From positions 1 to 64,000 of the forward strand of contig SVHZ01000002.1 of NCBI GenBank assembly GCA_015055525.1: a stretch of 64,000 bases of DNA, written 5' to 3'. The notes below the pieces were generated by a model. It did not search any database. It was not told where the DNA came from and was given only the letters and a program-made list of their open reading frames with translations. The position numbers and the translations under genes are program-made. Origin of the DNA: Clostridiales bacterium. GTDB taxonomy: Bacteria; Bacillota; Clostridia; Christensenellales; Borkfalkiaceae. Shown piece by piece: positions 40,331-50,169 of the stretch (position 1 is its first letter; each line of letters begins with the position of its first letter).

Positions 40331-42306
40331 TGGAAAAATTTTATTGTAATATTGAAAATAGCAGGGTTATTTTTGGAAACGACTTAATAGAACTCAACCT
40401 TGAAAAAGTAGGTGGTAAGGTTTTTATTAAAAACCTTAAAAATAAAAAAACGGGCTATAATTTTACTAATAGTGAAGAAAATCTTCCAATAGTTTATATC
40501 CCGGGTTTTGATTATGAAAACGCAACCGTTTTATTTGAAAATTCAGATGAAAACGATAAACTTTTAATGACTTTCAAAACGGAAGACGCGAGCATTTTTT
40601 ACACACTTTCACTCTTTGAAAATCTTCCCGTTTTCAATGCAAAAGTTAGTTTAGAAGGTCGTTTTAACTCAAACGTTAAGGTTACAAGCGAACTTGTTCC
40701 AGACGGGGTGCTTGGCGGTAAAACGGTAATAATGAAAGAGTGGATTCCGGAAAATGCAAGTATCGTTGGCGTTCCGTTTTATGAAAACCACTTAAACCTT
40801 ACAAGAGTTGAACTTTTCGACGCGACTGACGATCACAACCTTGTAAAAAGAGAAGAAACGTTTGAACTTTTTAGCCCTTGGTCTAAAAATTATCAAGGCA
40901 ATATTTTTATCGTAGACGATTTTACTAAAAATCAAGCGGTAATGCTCGTAAAAGAAGCGCCTTGCAAAATTGCTCAAACGGGATATAGCGATTTTGATTT
41001 CTTCTTCAATAAGCATAGAACTGTGGCTGTAACGGGCATCGGTTTATCTTTTGATAAACCGTTTGATATAAAAAGCGACGTTCCTTTATATTCCGCAACT
41101 GTAATTGTTGGCGATAAAAACTCGGTAATTAGAGATTATCACGAGTATTATTTAAGGGGAGTTTCTTCCGTTCAACGCTATCCGCAAATACTTTCTAACA
41201 CTTGGGGTGACGGCCACGCAGATAGTTCAATAAACGAAGAATTTATGCTCAAAGAACTCGATACCGCTAACTTTTTAGGGGTTGATATAGTTCAACTTGA
41301 CGACGGTTGGCAAAAAGGTCATACCGCAGGTTCTCACGTTAAAAAAGGTGGCGCGCAAATTGGCGAAGGCATGTACGACCAGCAAAGAGATTTTTGGGAC
41401 GTTAGAGAAACTTTCCCAAACGGTTTAGTTCCTATTTTAGAAAAAGCCAAAGAATATGGTATTGAAATAGGCTTATGGTATTCTTGCGACGCAACAGACG
41501 ATTATAAATATCTTCAAACGGATATTAAAAACGTTATTGAACTTTACAATAAGCACGGCGTTTCCACCTTCAAAATCGACGGAATTAGAATTAAAAATAA
41601 AACTTGCGAAAACAACGTTTATAAGATTTTAGCAGAGATTAGAAAGGCAACTGAAAACAACGTAAAAATCAATATGGATATAACGGCTGGAAAGCGTTTC
41701 GGTTATTTATATAACCGAGAGTTCGGCAATTTGTTCTTAGAAAACAGATTTACAAGGGGTAGAACTTACTATCCTTATAGAACGCTCAAAAACCTTTGGG
41801 AACTTTCTAAATACGTTCCAACAGCGCGTTTCCAAATAGAAGTTTGTAACGTTTCAAGCAACCTTGATATGTACGAAGGGGATAGCTTAGCTGTCAACAC
41901 TTATTCTCAAGACTATGCGTTTGCGATTTCAATGGTTGCAAACCCACTTTTGTGGATGGAGATGCAAAATTTAAGCGAAGAAGATAAAGTTAAACTTCAA
42001 GCGATAATTTCCGTTTATAAAAAAGAGAGAAATTCACTTACAAACTGCTTTATCGAGCCTATCGGCGAAAGTCCTTCGGGAATAGGCTTTACGGGTTTTA
42101 GAGCAAGCGACAAAGTAGGTGGCGGATACCTTCTTTTATTCAAAGAAAAAAATAGCGATAAAATCTATGATTTTAACGTAAACTTAAAAGGCAAAAAATT
42201 ATCCGTCCTTTATAACTCTTCTAACTTAAAAGTAAAAATTAAAGGGGATAAGGTAAGGCTTATAGGCGGAGAGCCAAATTCGTTTATCTTTATAAAATAT
42301 AAGTAA
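40330..42306 (+). CDS. Clan-D glycoside hydrolase (GH36-like, alpha-galactosidase type)
   Basis: 658 residues, no signal peptide. An N-terminal beta-sandwich (1-280) precedes a TIM barrel with NTWGDGHAD (290-298), LDDGWQ (323-328), GLWYSCDATDD and FKIDG with D417 as probable nucleophile, then a C-terminal beta domain. GH36 members hydrolyse alpha-galactosides; distant members act on other alpha-sugars, and the usual KxDxN block here reads KIDGIR. Substrate is therefore open, although a pectic or fucosylated oligosaccharide would suit the neighbours. Confidence 0.8.
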   Translation: MEKFYCNIENSRVIFGNDLIELNLEKVGGKVFIKNLKNKKTGYNFTNSEENLPIVYIPGFDYENATVLFENSDENDKLLMTFKTEDASIFYTLSLFENLPVFNAKVSLEGRFNSNVKVTSELVPDGVLGGKTVIMKEWIPENASIVGVPFYENHLNLTRVELFDATDDHNLVKREETFELFSPWSKNYQGNIFIVDDFTKNQAVMLVKEAPCKIAQTGYSDFDFFFNKHRTVAVTGIGLSFDKPFDIKSDVPLYSATVIVGDKNSVIRDYHEYYLRGVSSVQRYPQILSNTWGDGHADSSINEEFMLKELDTANFLGVDIVQLDDGWQKGHTAGSHVKKGGAQIGEGMYDQQRDFWDVRETFPNGLVPILEKAKEYGIEIGLWYSCDATDDYKYLQTDIKNVIELYNKHGVSTFKIDGIRIKNKTCENNVYKILAEIRKATENNVKINMDITAGKRFGYLYNREFGNLFLENRFTRGRTYYPYRTLKNLWELSKYVPTARFQIEVCNVSSNLDMYEGDSLAVNTYSQDYAFAISMVANPLLWMEMQNLSEEDKVKLQAIISVYKKERNSLTNCFIEPIGESPSGIGFTGFRASDKVGGGYLLLFKEKNSDKIYDFNVNLKGKKLSVLYNSSNLKVKIKGDKVRLIGGEPNSFIFIKYK

Positions 42307-42307
42307 A

Positions 42308-42550
42308 ATGAAAGGAATAAAATTATCACACGGAACTATATTTATAACAGACGGGCTAATAACGGTTAGAGTGTTAGCGTCGGGGCAAGTTGGCGTTTCC
42401 CCCGTAACTTACAATACTTTAGAGTGGGAACTTCAAAGCGAAAATCCTAACGGTTGGGATTATCTCACAGCGGGCGAGATAGAGAGTTTAGAAAAATATC
42501 AAGAAATACTTTTAGTTTTTGAAAATACACGCAAATTATTAAAGATCTAG
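42308..42550 (+). CDS. Small hypothetical protein after the glycosidase
   Basis: 80 residues, starting 2 bp after the glycosidase stop and ended by the 42565 terminator. No good ribosome site is seen, so expression would rely on coupling. The sequence ITVRVLASGQVGVSP and WELQSENPNGWDYL is unknown to me. It may be a real short gene or a fortuitous frame. Confidence 0.45.
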   Translation: MKGIKLSHGTIFITDGLITVRVLASGQVGVSPVTYNTLEWELQSENPNGWDYLTAGEIESLEKYQEILLVFENTRKLLKI

Positions 42551-42564
42551 TTAGTAATTGCAAT

Positions 42565-42598
42565 AAAAAACGCGGTGAAAAATCACCGCGTTTTTTAT
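42565..42598. terminator. Bidirectional terminator
   Basis: AACGCGGTGA pairs with TCACCGCGTT around AAAA, with long A and T runs. It separates the convergent glycosidase and uronate operons. Confidence 0.9.
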
Positions 42599-42611
42599 AT
42601 TATAAGTTCTT

Positions 42612-43970
42612 TTAGAACTTAAAGTAGTTTTTAGCGTTTTCGTAAGCAATGCCTTTTACGATTTTTTCTAAAACTTTATAGTCTTTGGGGAATTCCCCGT
42701 CTTCAACCCACTCGCCGATTAAGTTGCACATTATTCTTCTAAAATATTCGTGGCGAGTGTAAGAAACGAAACTTCTACTATCCGTGAGCATACCAACGAA
42801 TCTTGCAATCATGCCAAGGTTAGCGAGCGAACGCATTTGATCAATCATGCCGTCTCTTTGGTCGTTAAACCACCAACCCGAACCAAATTGAATTTTTCCG
42901 GGGATTCCACCGCCTTGGAAGTTTCCAAGCATAGTGGCGAGAACGTAATTGTCCTTAGGATTAAGAGTATAAAGAATAGTCTTGGGAAGAACGTCGTCAC
43001 GCTCTAAAGAGTTAAGGAATTTTGCTAAGTTTTCAGCAATGCAAAGGTCGTTAATACTGTCAAATCCAACGTCTGCGCCCATTTTTTCATACATTTTAGA
43101 GTTGTTGTTTCTAAGCGCGCCGATATGAAGTTGCATAGTCCAAGAAAGTTTAACGTATTCTTTAGCGCAAATTTTTAAGATAGCGCATTTATAAGCGTCG
43201 ATTTCTTCTTTTGAAAGAGTTTCGCCGTTCATAAATTTGTTAAACACTTCTTCGGGGTTGCCTTCGGAATACGGAACGTATTCTAAAGCGTGGTCTGAAA
43301 GCCTACAACCGTGGTCGTGGAAGAATTTAATTCTATCAACGATAAATTTTTCAATTTCGCTATAAGATTTTGCGCCTATTTGTTCAAGATAAGGCTTGAA
43401 AGTTGCTTGGTCAATGTTCATAAGTTTATCAGGGCGCATAGTAGGTAAAATCTTCACGGGGAAGTCTTTTAACTGCTCGTGATATTCAAGGCTATCGGCA
43501 GGGTCGTCCGTAGTACAAATAACTTCAACGTTAGAGCGTTTGATAAGTTCTTGCGCACGGAACTCTTCTTTTGCTAAGCACTCGTTAACTTTGTCCCAAA
43601 TTTCCTTGCAAGTATCTTCGTTAAGCGTTTTGTCTATGCCGAAGTATCTTTTAAGTTCAAGATGCGTCCAATGATAAAGGGGGTTTCCGATGAGAAGGGG
43701 TAATGTTTTAGCAAATTCTAAAAATTTTGCGTATTCGTCTTTATCTCCAGTGACAAAATCTTCGGTAACTCCGTTAGTTCTCATTTGACGCCACTTATAG
43801 TGGTCGCCACCCAAGAAAAGGTCGAAAGCATTTCTAAATTGATAGTTTTCGGCAATCATTTTGGGGTTTAAGTGACAATGGTAGTCGATAATCGGCAAAT
43901 CTTTAACCATTTTGTAAAGTTTTCTTGCCGTTTTGTTTTTAAGCATAAAATTGTCTTTTATAAAACTCAT
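42612..43970 (-). CDS. uxaC: Glucuronate/galacturonate isomerase
   Basis: 452 residues. IIDYHCHLNPKMIAEN near the N-terminus supplies the metal-binding HxH of this amidohydrolase-superfamily isomerase. WKWR-like KWRQMRTNGV, PLYHWTHLELKRYFGI and FGSGWWFNDQRDGM are characteristic. It converts D-galacturonate to tagaturonate, or glucuronate to fructuronate. The start overlaps the uxaA stop by 4 bp, giving tight coupling. It is the last gene of the operon. Confidence 0.96.
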   Translation of the reverse strand: MSFIKDNFMLKNKTARKLYKMVKDLPIIDYHCHLNPKMIAENYQFRNAFDLFLGGDHYKWRQMRTNGVTEDFVTGDKDEYAKFLEFAKTLPLLIGNPLYHWTHLELKRYFGIDKTLNEDTCKEIWDKVNECLAKEEFRAQELIKRSNVEVICTTDDPADSLEYHEQLKDFPVKILPTMRPDKLMNIDQATFKPYLEQIGAKSYSEIEKFIVDRIKFFHDHGCRLSDHALEYVPYSEGNPEEVFNKFMNGETLSKEEIDAYKCAILKICAKEYVKLSWTMQLHIGALRNNNSKMYEKMGADVGFDSINDLCIAENLAKFLNSLERDDVLPKTILYTLNPKDNYVLATMLGNFQGGGIPGKIQFGSGWWFNDQRDGMIDQMRSLANLGMIARFVGMLTDSRSFVSYTRHEYFRRIMCNLIGEWVEDGEFPKDYKVLEKIVKGIAYENAKNYFKF

Positions 43971-45337
43971 AAGGTAACACCGTCCTTAAATATTGATATT
44001 TCACGATAATCGTGAATTTCGTTTTTAGTCTTTTTACCGCTTGCAACGGAAACGACGTAATTAAGAAGTTCGTCGGTAAGCGGATTTCCGTCTAAAACGG
44101 GGCTAGCGTCAAAGTCAATCCACTCTGGTTTTCTCTCCGCCAACGAGTGATTTGTTGCAATTTTGATAGTTGGAACGGGAGCGCCTACGGGAGTTCCACG
44201 ACCGGTCGTGAATAAAATGATATGTACGCCCGACGCCATAAGGTTGGTAATCGCTACGATATCGTTTCCCGGTCCGTTTAATAAAGAAAGTCCGTTTTTA
44301 GTAAGAACGTCGCCGTAATCGAGAACGTCAACCACCTTTGAAAGCCCACCCTTTTGAATACAGCCAAGCGACTTTTCTTCAAGCGTTGTAATACCGCCTT
44401 TTTTATTGCCCGGGGACGGGTTTTCGTAAATAACTTGGTTGTGCCTTGTATAATAGTCCTTAAAATCGTTGATAAGTTTAACGGTTTTATTGAAAACTTC
44501 TTCGTTTTCCGCGCGTTTCATAAGCAAATGCTCTGCGCCGAACATTTCAGGAACTTCGGTTAAAACGCAACTTCCGCCCATAGCGATAAGTTTATCTGAA
44601 AGCCTGCCTACGAGCGGGTTAGCGGTTATACCGCTATAACCGTCGCTCCCACCGCATTTAAGACCGAGTTTGAGTTTTGAAATGGGGATAGGTTGTGGCT
44701 TAAACTTTTTAGCGTACTTTTGAAGTTCTTTTACGAGTTTAACGCCTTCTTTAACGTCGTTCTTAACGTCTTGAGTGTTAAGGAACTTAACTCTTTTTGA
44801 ATCCCAAGAGCCGAGAACGGTTTTGAAGAGTTCGATATTGTTGTTTTCACAGCCCAAACCGAGAACTAAAACGCCTGCGGCGTTGGGGTGATTAACCATA
44901 CCTTTAAGTATTGTTTGAGTAATTTTTTGATCGTCGCCAAGTTGAGAACAGCCAAACGGGTGGGGGAAACATTTAGCCCCCGTCTTTTTAGCGATTGCCT
45001 CGGCAACTTTGTTAACGCAACCAACGGTATTTACAATCCAAATTTCATTTCTAATACCAACGTCGCCGTTATCTCTAACGTAACCTAAAAAGGTAAGGGA
45101 AGAATCTTCTTTTTGAATATCGTAAAATTCGGGTTCGTAAACGTAAGTTATGTTTCCAGATAAGTTAGTTTTAACGTTGTGAGAGTGAACGTGGTCGCCC
45201 TTTTTAATATCTTCGGTCGCGTGGCCGATAGGGTTGCCGTATTTAATGATGTGTTCGCCCTTTTTGATATCTCTAATGGCGTACTTATGCCCGTCGTTTA
45301 AGTTAACTTCAACGTTGTCAAGTTTATTTATTAACAT
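43967..45337 (-). CDS. uxaA: Altronate dehydratase
   Basis: 456 residues. The N-terminal SAF domain (about 1-75) is followed by the UxaA domain with GYVRDNGDVGIRNE, FGCSQLGDD, GLKCGGSDGYSG and TGRGTPVG. It dehydrates altronate to 2-keto-3-deoxygluconate using iron. It overlaps uxaB by 14 bp and uxaC by 4 bp. Slightly shorter than the Escherichia coli enzyme but with all blocks. Confidence 0.96.
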   Translation of the reverse strand: MLINKLDNVEVNLNDGHKYAIRDIKKGEHIIKYGNPIGHATEDIKKGDHVHSHNVKTNLSGNITYVYEPEFYDIQKEDSSLTFLGYVRDNGDVGIRNEIWIVNTVGCVNKVAEAIAKKTGAKCFPHPFGCSQLGDDQKITQTILKGMVNHPNAAGVLVLGLGCENNNIELFKTVLGSWDSKRVKFLNTQDVKNDVKEGVKLVKELQKYAKKFKPQPIPISKLKLGLKCGGSDGYSGITANPLVGRLSDKLIAMGGSCVLTEVPEMFGAEHLLMKRAENEEVFNKTVKLINDFKDYYTRHNQVIYENPSPGNKKGGITTLEEKSLGCIQKGGLSKVVDVLDYGDVLTKNGLSLLNGPGNDIVAITNLMASGVHIILFTTGRGTPVGAPVPTIKIATNHSLAERKPEWIDFDASPVLDGNPLTDELLNYVVSVASGKKTKNEIHDYREISIFKDGVTL

Positions 45338-46613
45338 ATTTTTCTACCTCTTGGGTAAGGAAAGTTAAATCTTCTCCCCAAAGTTTATCGTTTGCTAAAA
45401 TTTCTTTAACGCCGTGAGTTTTCATAAATTCAACAACGTCAGGATCGTCGTTAGTCATATCAGTTTTATAAAAATCAATAAGTTTTGCAAAACTGAAAAG
45501 TAACGTTTCAGGCATTTTGTTATATCTTTTAATATATTCAAGGATAGAAGGAAGAACTCTAACTTTGAATTTTGAAACGGAGTTTAATGCAATTGAAGAA
45601 AGATAGTGCTTGATATAAGGGTTAGCGAATCTTCCAATTACGCCTTCGGCGTATTCAACGAGTTCGTCCTTTGGAAGGTCGAGCGTAGGAATAATTTCAT
45701 CAAACACGCACGCTCTAATGTGAGCGAGCATCTTTTCGCTGTCGATACAACTCTTAACCGTGTCGTACCCTTCAAGTAAAGCGTACGGAACAAGTGAAGT
45801 GTGAGCGCCGTTTAAGATTCTAACCTTTCTAGTTCTATACATAGAGAGTTTATCTTTAGTAACGATAACGTTAAGACCTGCGCTCTTGAAAGGAAGTTCC
45901 TTTTCAAGATCGTAATCGCACTCGATTACCCATAAGTGGAAGTATTCTGAAGTGTTAACCATATTGTCTTCATAACCAAGGTTGAGTTCTTCGCCACGCG
46001 GATAACCCGTGTTGATGCGGTCAACTAAGGTGTTGCAGAAAACGTTGTCCTTTTCAATCCACGCCTTAAAATCATCGCCCAAATTCCAAAGGTCAGCGTA
46101 AGATAAAACGCACTTTTTAAGGTTGTCACCATTTCTGTCGATAAGTTCGCAAGGAAGGAAGATAAATCCTTTAAGACCAAGGTCGAATCTCTTTTTCAAA
46201 AGTAAAGTTACTTTAGCGGGGAAAGTTTTAGGCGGAGCGTCTGTAATCTTATCTTCGCTTGAATATACGATACCAGATTCAGTAGTGTTAGAAACAACGA
46301 ATCTAAAATCGGGATTTTTTGCTAAATCTAAATAAGCGTTCCAATCGTCGTAAGGTTTAACGCATCTAGAAATAACGTCAACAACCGTTTTTTCAACGCC
46401 TTCAACACCGCGGATAAGGTGAGTGTAAATGCAGTTTTGCTTTTCAAGCATATCGCACATACCTTGTTCAATGGGTTGAACTACTACGACGTTGCCTTCA
46501 AAACTACCGTTGTCGTTAAGTTTTTGAAGCATCCAATCAACGAAACCACGAAGGAAACCGCCTTCGCCAAATTGAATAATCTTTTCTGTTCTTATTTTCT
46601 TTTCAAAGTTCAT
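45324..46613 (-). CDS. uxaB: Tagaturonate reductase
   Basis: 429 residues behind a strong GGAGGA. It belongs to the polyol-specific long-chain dehydrogenases: IIQFGEGGFLRGFVDW (13-28) is the NAD-binding start, NTTESGI and KVRILNGAHTSLVPYALL the catalytic part. It reduces tagaturonate to altronate with NADH. It is the first gene of the uxaB-uxaA-uxaC operon, facing the AraC regulator. Confidence 0.95.
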   Translation of the reverse strand: MNFEKKIRTEKIIQFGEGGFLRGFVDWMLQKLNDNGSFEGNVVVVQPIEQGMCDMLEKQNCIYTHLIRGVEGVEKTVVDVISRCVKPYDDWNAYLDLAKNPDFRFVVSNTTESGIVYSSEDKITDAPPKTFPAKVTLLLKKRFDLGLKGFIFLPCELIDRNGDNLKKCVLSYADLWNLGDDFKAWIEKDNVFCNTLVDRINTGYPRGEELNLGYEDNMVNTSEYFHLWVIECDYDLEKELPFKSAGLNVIVTKDKLSMYRTRKVRILNGAHTSLVPYALLEGYDTVKSCIDSEKMLAHIRACVFDEIIPTLDLPKDELVEYAEGVIGRFANPYIKHYLSSIALNSVSKFKVRVLPSILEYIKRYNKMPETLLFSFAKLIDFYKTDMTNDDPDVVEFMKTHGVKEILANDKLWGEDLTFLTQEVEKYVNK

Positions 46614-46704
46614 AAATTTTGTCCTCCATAATAGGCTTTGAATTTATTTTATATCAAAACTATCAATATTTCCTTAATTTGATTGACAAAAACTACTAAA
46701 AATC

Positions 46705-46733
46705 TTGATTTTTTTGATATGCTATGGTATAAT
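46705..46733 (+). promoter_or_regulatory. Promoter of the AraC regulator gene
   Basis: TTGATT (46705-46710), 17-bp spacer, TATAAT (46728-46733). The leftward uxaB promoter must lie in the same 139-bp gap but has no clear consensus, as expected for an activator-dependent promoter. Confidence 0.7.
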
Positions 46734-46752
46734 CTAATAAAGGTGTTAAATT

Positions 46753-47550
46753 ATGGCAGATAAAAGTTTTGTAGATTCAAGCGAATATTATTTTGATAAG
46801 GCATCCAAAATCAAGGGGAATAAGTCTAGCAGTCACTACCACTCTCTACTTGAAATATATTATATGAAAAAAGGTAGTTGCAATTACTTTATAGACGATA
46901 AATCTTATAGGGTTGAAACGGGCGATTTAGTGTTTATTCCGAGCGGAATTATTCATAAAACTAATTACGACGTTGACTTTCACGACCGTTGGCTTATAAA
47001 CTGTTCAGGAGATTTTCTTCCCGATAGCGTTAAAAAAGCAATTAAGAATTTGCCCCACTTTTTCAAAAAGAGTAACATAACTGCTCAATGTGAAAAGGTT
47101 ATGGAGAGAATTTCTGAAGAATATCAAAAAAACGACGAGTATTCTTTAGATGCGCTCAAATGTTTAACGGGCGAACTTATATTTTTGCTCGTTAGAAACG
47201 CCGACCAAGAAGAAGAAACGGTCGGTAGCGAGTTTATCGGCAAGGCGATAAAATATATTCAAGAAAATTTTTCCCAAGAAATAACTTTATCGCAGGTAGC
47301 GGAACTTTTATCGGTAAGCGCCGAGCATTTGTCAAGAACGTTTAAGCGAGAAACGGGTTTTAATTTTTCAGAATACCTAACGCTTTTCAGGCTTCAAAAG
47401 GCGGAATATATGCTTAAAAACGAGCCGGGAAGATCGGTTCACGCCGTCGCTTTTGCTTGCGGATTTAACGATAGCAATTACTTTTCTTATAAGTATAAGA
47501 AACAATACGGCGTTTCGCCAAAGAAAGTAAAAAAGTTAAAAAAATTATAA
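46753..47550 (+). CDS. AraC-family regulator of the uronate operon
   Basis: 265 residues behind AAAGGTG. An N-terminal cupin-type sensor (about 15-90: HYHSLLEIYYMKKGS, GDLVFIPSGIIHK) is followed by the double helix-turn-helix (about 165-262: ITLSQVAELLSVSAEHLSRTFKRETG and VAFACGFNDSNYFSYKYKKQYGVSPK). Divergent from uxaB, it probably activates the operon when bound to a uronate. Confidence 0.9.
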   Translation: MADKSFVDSSEYYFDKASKIKGNKSSSHYHSLLEIYYMKKGSCNYFIDDKSYRVETGDLVFIPSGIIHKTNYDVDFHDRWLINCSGDFLPDSVKKAIKNLPHFFKKSNITAQCEKVMERISEEYQKNDEYSLDALKCLTGELIFLLVRNADQEEETVGSEFIGKAIKYIQENFSQEITLSQVAELLSVSAEHLSRTFKRETGFNFSEYLTLFRLQKAEYMLKNEPGRSVHAVAFACGFNDSNYFSYKYKKQYGVSPKKVKKLKKL

Positions 47551-47557
47551 AAAATAG

Positions 47558-47861
47558 TTGACAACGAAAAATCAAAATGTTAAACTTTTTTTATCTTAAT
47601 AGAAAAGCTATGACGAAGACGGATTCTAATAGGGTTTTTCAGAGAGTCGGGGATGGTGTGATCCCGATAAAATTAGTTAGAAATCTTATCACTTCCGAGC
47701 TGAAAGTTCAAAAGGGTGTTTCCCAAGTAGCGCTTTCCGTGCTTGCTACGTTAGTGCATAGGAGTTGTTAGACTCTGAAGGTGGTAGTTATATAACTACA
47801 ATTTGAGTGGTACCGCGTATGTTATAACATTCGTCTCAAAGCAATTTGAGGCGATTTTTTT
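47558..47861 (+). promoter_or_regulatory. T-box riboswitch, isoleucine specifier (ATC)
   Basis: Promoter TTGACA (47558-47563), 17 bp, TAAACT (47581-47586). Stem I starts near ATGACGAAGACG (47609), with the AGAGAGTCGG...GATGGTG apical part. The specifier is ATC (47688-47690) followed by ACTTCCGAG, the usual flank. The T-box TGGTACCGCG is at 47808-47817 and the terminator stem CGTCTCAAA/TTTGAGGCG (47832-47853) with a T run ends at 47861. Uncharged tRNA-Ile should allow read-through into the ligase gene at 47897. Confidence 0.92.
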
Positions 47862-47896
47862 ATTATAAAAAATCTTTTTAAGGGAGGGAAACAACA

Positions 47897-50164
47897 ATGA
47901 ACACAAACAACACTTTAAGTCAGTTATCGGAGATAGCAACTAGAATTAAGGAGTTGCGTGAAATTATGGGCTTTTCCGTTGCTGAAATGACAGAAAAAAC
48001 TAACGTTACCGAGCAACAATATCTTTCGTATGAAAGTGGAAAAGTAGATATTCCTTTCTCATTTATTCACAAATGCGCCTTGGCGTTTGGCGTTGATATG
48101 ACTGATCTTTTAGAAGGAAGATCTGCAAAACTTTCAACTTATACCGTTACGAGAAAAGGTCAAGGTCAAGAAACGGCAAAGGAAGACGGTATTGATATTG
48201 CAAACCTTGCCCCAAAGTTCAAAGATAAACTTGCAGAACCTTATTACGTTACTTACGAGTATTCTGCAAGTCAATTAAACAAGCCTATCCATTTAGCAAC
48301 TCACTCAGGTCAAGAATTCGACCTTATTTTGAGTGGTCAATTAAAAGTTCAAGTAGGCGATCATACTGAAATTTTATCCGAAGGGGATAGTATTTTTTAC
48401 AATTCTTCAATTCCCCACGGAATGATTGCAATAGGTGGGAAAAGTTGTACGTTCGTTGCGGTGGTAATGTCTGGCGATCATACGGATGAACCCGTGGTTA
48501 GAAAGAGCGTTATGTCTGCTAAGAAGAGCGAAAGTTTGGTGTGTGAAAAATTCGTCGACACTAAGGAAGACGATAACGGCAAACTTTTATCAATCAACTT
48601 CAAAAACACCAGCACTTTCAACTTCGGTTTTGATATCGTTGATGAAATTGCAAATAAATATCCTGAAAAACTCGCTATGCTCCATTTAGATAGGGCTAAA
48701 AACGAAAGAAGATTTACCTTCAAGGATATAAAAACCGAATCAAACCGCGTTGCTAACTACTTCACTTCGCTTGGAATTAAAAAGGGCGATAAAGTAATGT
48801 TAGTTCTCAAGCGCCACTATCAATTCTGGTTCTGTATGGTTGCTCTTCACAAGCTTGGCGCAGTTGCAATTCCTGCTACGAATCAACTTAAAGAACACGA
48901 TTTTGAATATAGATATAACTCCGCAGGAGTTAAGGCAATAGTTTGCACGGCGGACGGCGATACTTTTGAATACGCTCAAAGCGCCGCTAAAAAATGCCCG
49001 CAAGTAGAGCATTTAATAATGGTTGGCGGTCAAAAAGACGGCTGGCGTGATTTCGATAAAGAATACCCCTTATTCACGGGTAAATACGAGCGCTCAAAAG
49101 ATTGTTCTTGTGGTGATGACCCCGCTCTTATGTTCTTTACGAGCGGAACGACAGGTAATCCAAAAATGGCATCGCATAAGCACACTTACGCGCTCGGCCA
49201 TTTCGTAACGGCAAAATATTGGCATTGTTGTGAAAGAGACGGTCTTCACTTGACTATTTCAGATACCGGTTGGGGTAAATCACTTTGGGGTAAACTCTAC
49301 GGTCAATGGCTTTGCGAAGGCGCGGTATTTGTGTACGACTTTGATAGGTTTGACGAAAACGATATTCTCCCAATGTTTGCAAAGTACGGCATAACTACTT
49401 TCTGCGCTCCGCCAACAATGCTCCGCATGCTTATCCGTGGCGATTTATCTAAATTCGACCTTTCTTCAATTCACCATATGACTACTGCTGGCGAAGCCTT
49501 AAACCCCGAAGTTTTCAATAAGTTCAAAGAGGCAACGGGTTTAGAGATAATGGAAGGTTTCGGTCAAACTGAAACGACGCTTGCAATAGCAAATCTTTAC
49601 GGAACTACGCCGAAGATAGGCGCTATGGGAAAGGCAAATCCGCAATACGACGTTGACGTTGTCGATAGTGACGGAAATAGCGTTCCCGCAGGTGAAGTTG
49701 GCGAAATAGTAATTCATACGGACAAGAGTGTCCCCTGTGGTTTATTTAGAGAATATTATCGTGATACCGAAAAGACAAGTGAAGCTTGGCACGATGGATT
49801 GTATCACACGGGCGATACCGCTTGGAGAGATGAAGACGGGTATTTTTGGTACGTTGGCAGAGTTGACGACGTTATTAAGTCAAGTGGCTATCGTATCGGA
49901 CCTTTTGAAATTGAATCTGTAATAATGGAACTTCCTTACGTTTTAGAGTGTGGCGTTTCCGCCGTTCCCGATGAAGTTCGCGGTCAAGTAGTAAAAGCGA
50001 GCATCGTTTTAACTAAAGGAACAGTTCCTAGCGAAGAATTAAAGAAAGAAATTCAAAATTACGTAAAAGAGCATACCGCTCCCTACAAATATCCAAGAGT
50101 AGTAGTGTTTAAGGATGAACTTCCCAAAACTATAAGCGGTAAGATCCAACGAAACAAGCTCTAA
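47897..50164 (+). CDS. XRE-cupin-acyl-CoA synthetase fusion, Ile T-box controlled
   Basis: 755 residues behind AAGGGAGG. Residues about 12-73 are an XRE-type helix-turn-helix, about 130-192 a cupin barrel (HSGQEFDLILSG, GDSIFYNSSIPHG), and about 225-755 an AMP-forming acyl-CoA synthetase. The ATP loop is FFTSGTTGNPK (about 412), the TGDTAWRDEDG block is near 640, the hinge GRVDDVIKSSGYR near 655, and the catalytic lysine is in TISGKIQR near the end. The XRE-cupin part resembles stand-alone regulators. The likely substrate is 2-methylbutyrate, inferred from the Ile T-box and the downstream oxidoreductase and transaminase. Acetate or other short acids are alternatives. Confidence 0.88.
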   Translation: MNTNNTLSQLSEIATRIKELREIMGFSVAEMTEKTNVTEQQYLSYESGKVDIPFSFIHKCALAFGVDMTDLLEGRSAKLSTYTVTRKGQGQETAKEDGIDIANLAPKFKDKLAEPYYVTYEYSASQLNKPIHLATHSGQEFDLILSGQLKVQVGDHTEILSEGDSIFYNSSIPHGMIAIGGKSCTFVAVVMSGDHTDEPVVRKSVMSAKKSESLVCEKFVDTKEDDNGKLLSINFKNTSTFNFGFDIVDEIANKYPEKLAMLHLDRAKNERRFTFKDIKTESNRVANYFTSLGIKKGDKVMLVLKRHYQFWFCMVALHKLGAVAIPATNQLKEHDFEYRYNSAGVKAIVCTADGDTFEYAQSAAKKCPQVEHLIMVGGQKDGWRDFDKEYPLFTGKYERSKDCSCGDDPALMFFTSGTTGNPKMASHKHTYALGHFVTAKYWHCCERDGLHLTISDTGWGKSLWGKLYGQWLCEGAVFVYDFDRFDENDILPMFAKYGITTFCAPPTMLRMLIRGDLSKFDLSSIHHMTTAGEALNPEVFNKFKEATGLEIMEGFGQTETTLAIANLYGTTPKIGAMGKANPQYDVDVVDSDGNSVPAGEVGEIVIHTDKSVPCGLFREYYRDTEKTSEAWHDGLYHTGDTAWRDEDGYFWYVGRVDDVIKSSGYRIGPFEIESVIMELPYVLECGVSAVPDEVRGQVVKASIVLTKGTVPSEELKKEIQNYVKEHTAPYKYPRVVVFKDELPKTISGKIQRNKL

Positions 50165-50169
50165 TCCGT

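Noticed and set aside
47577-47771. Plus-strand reading frame of 64 codons before the first ligase gene
   Set aside because: It lies wholly inside the Ile T-box leader, overlapping stem I and the specifier, and has no ribosome site.
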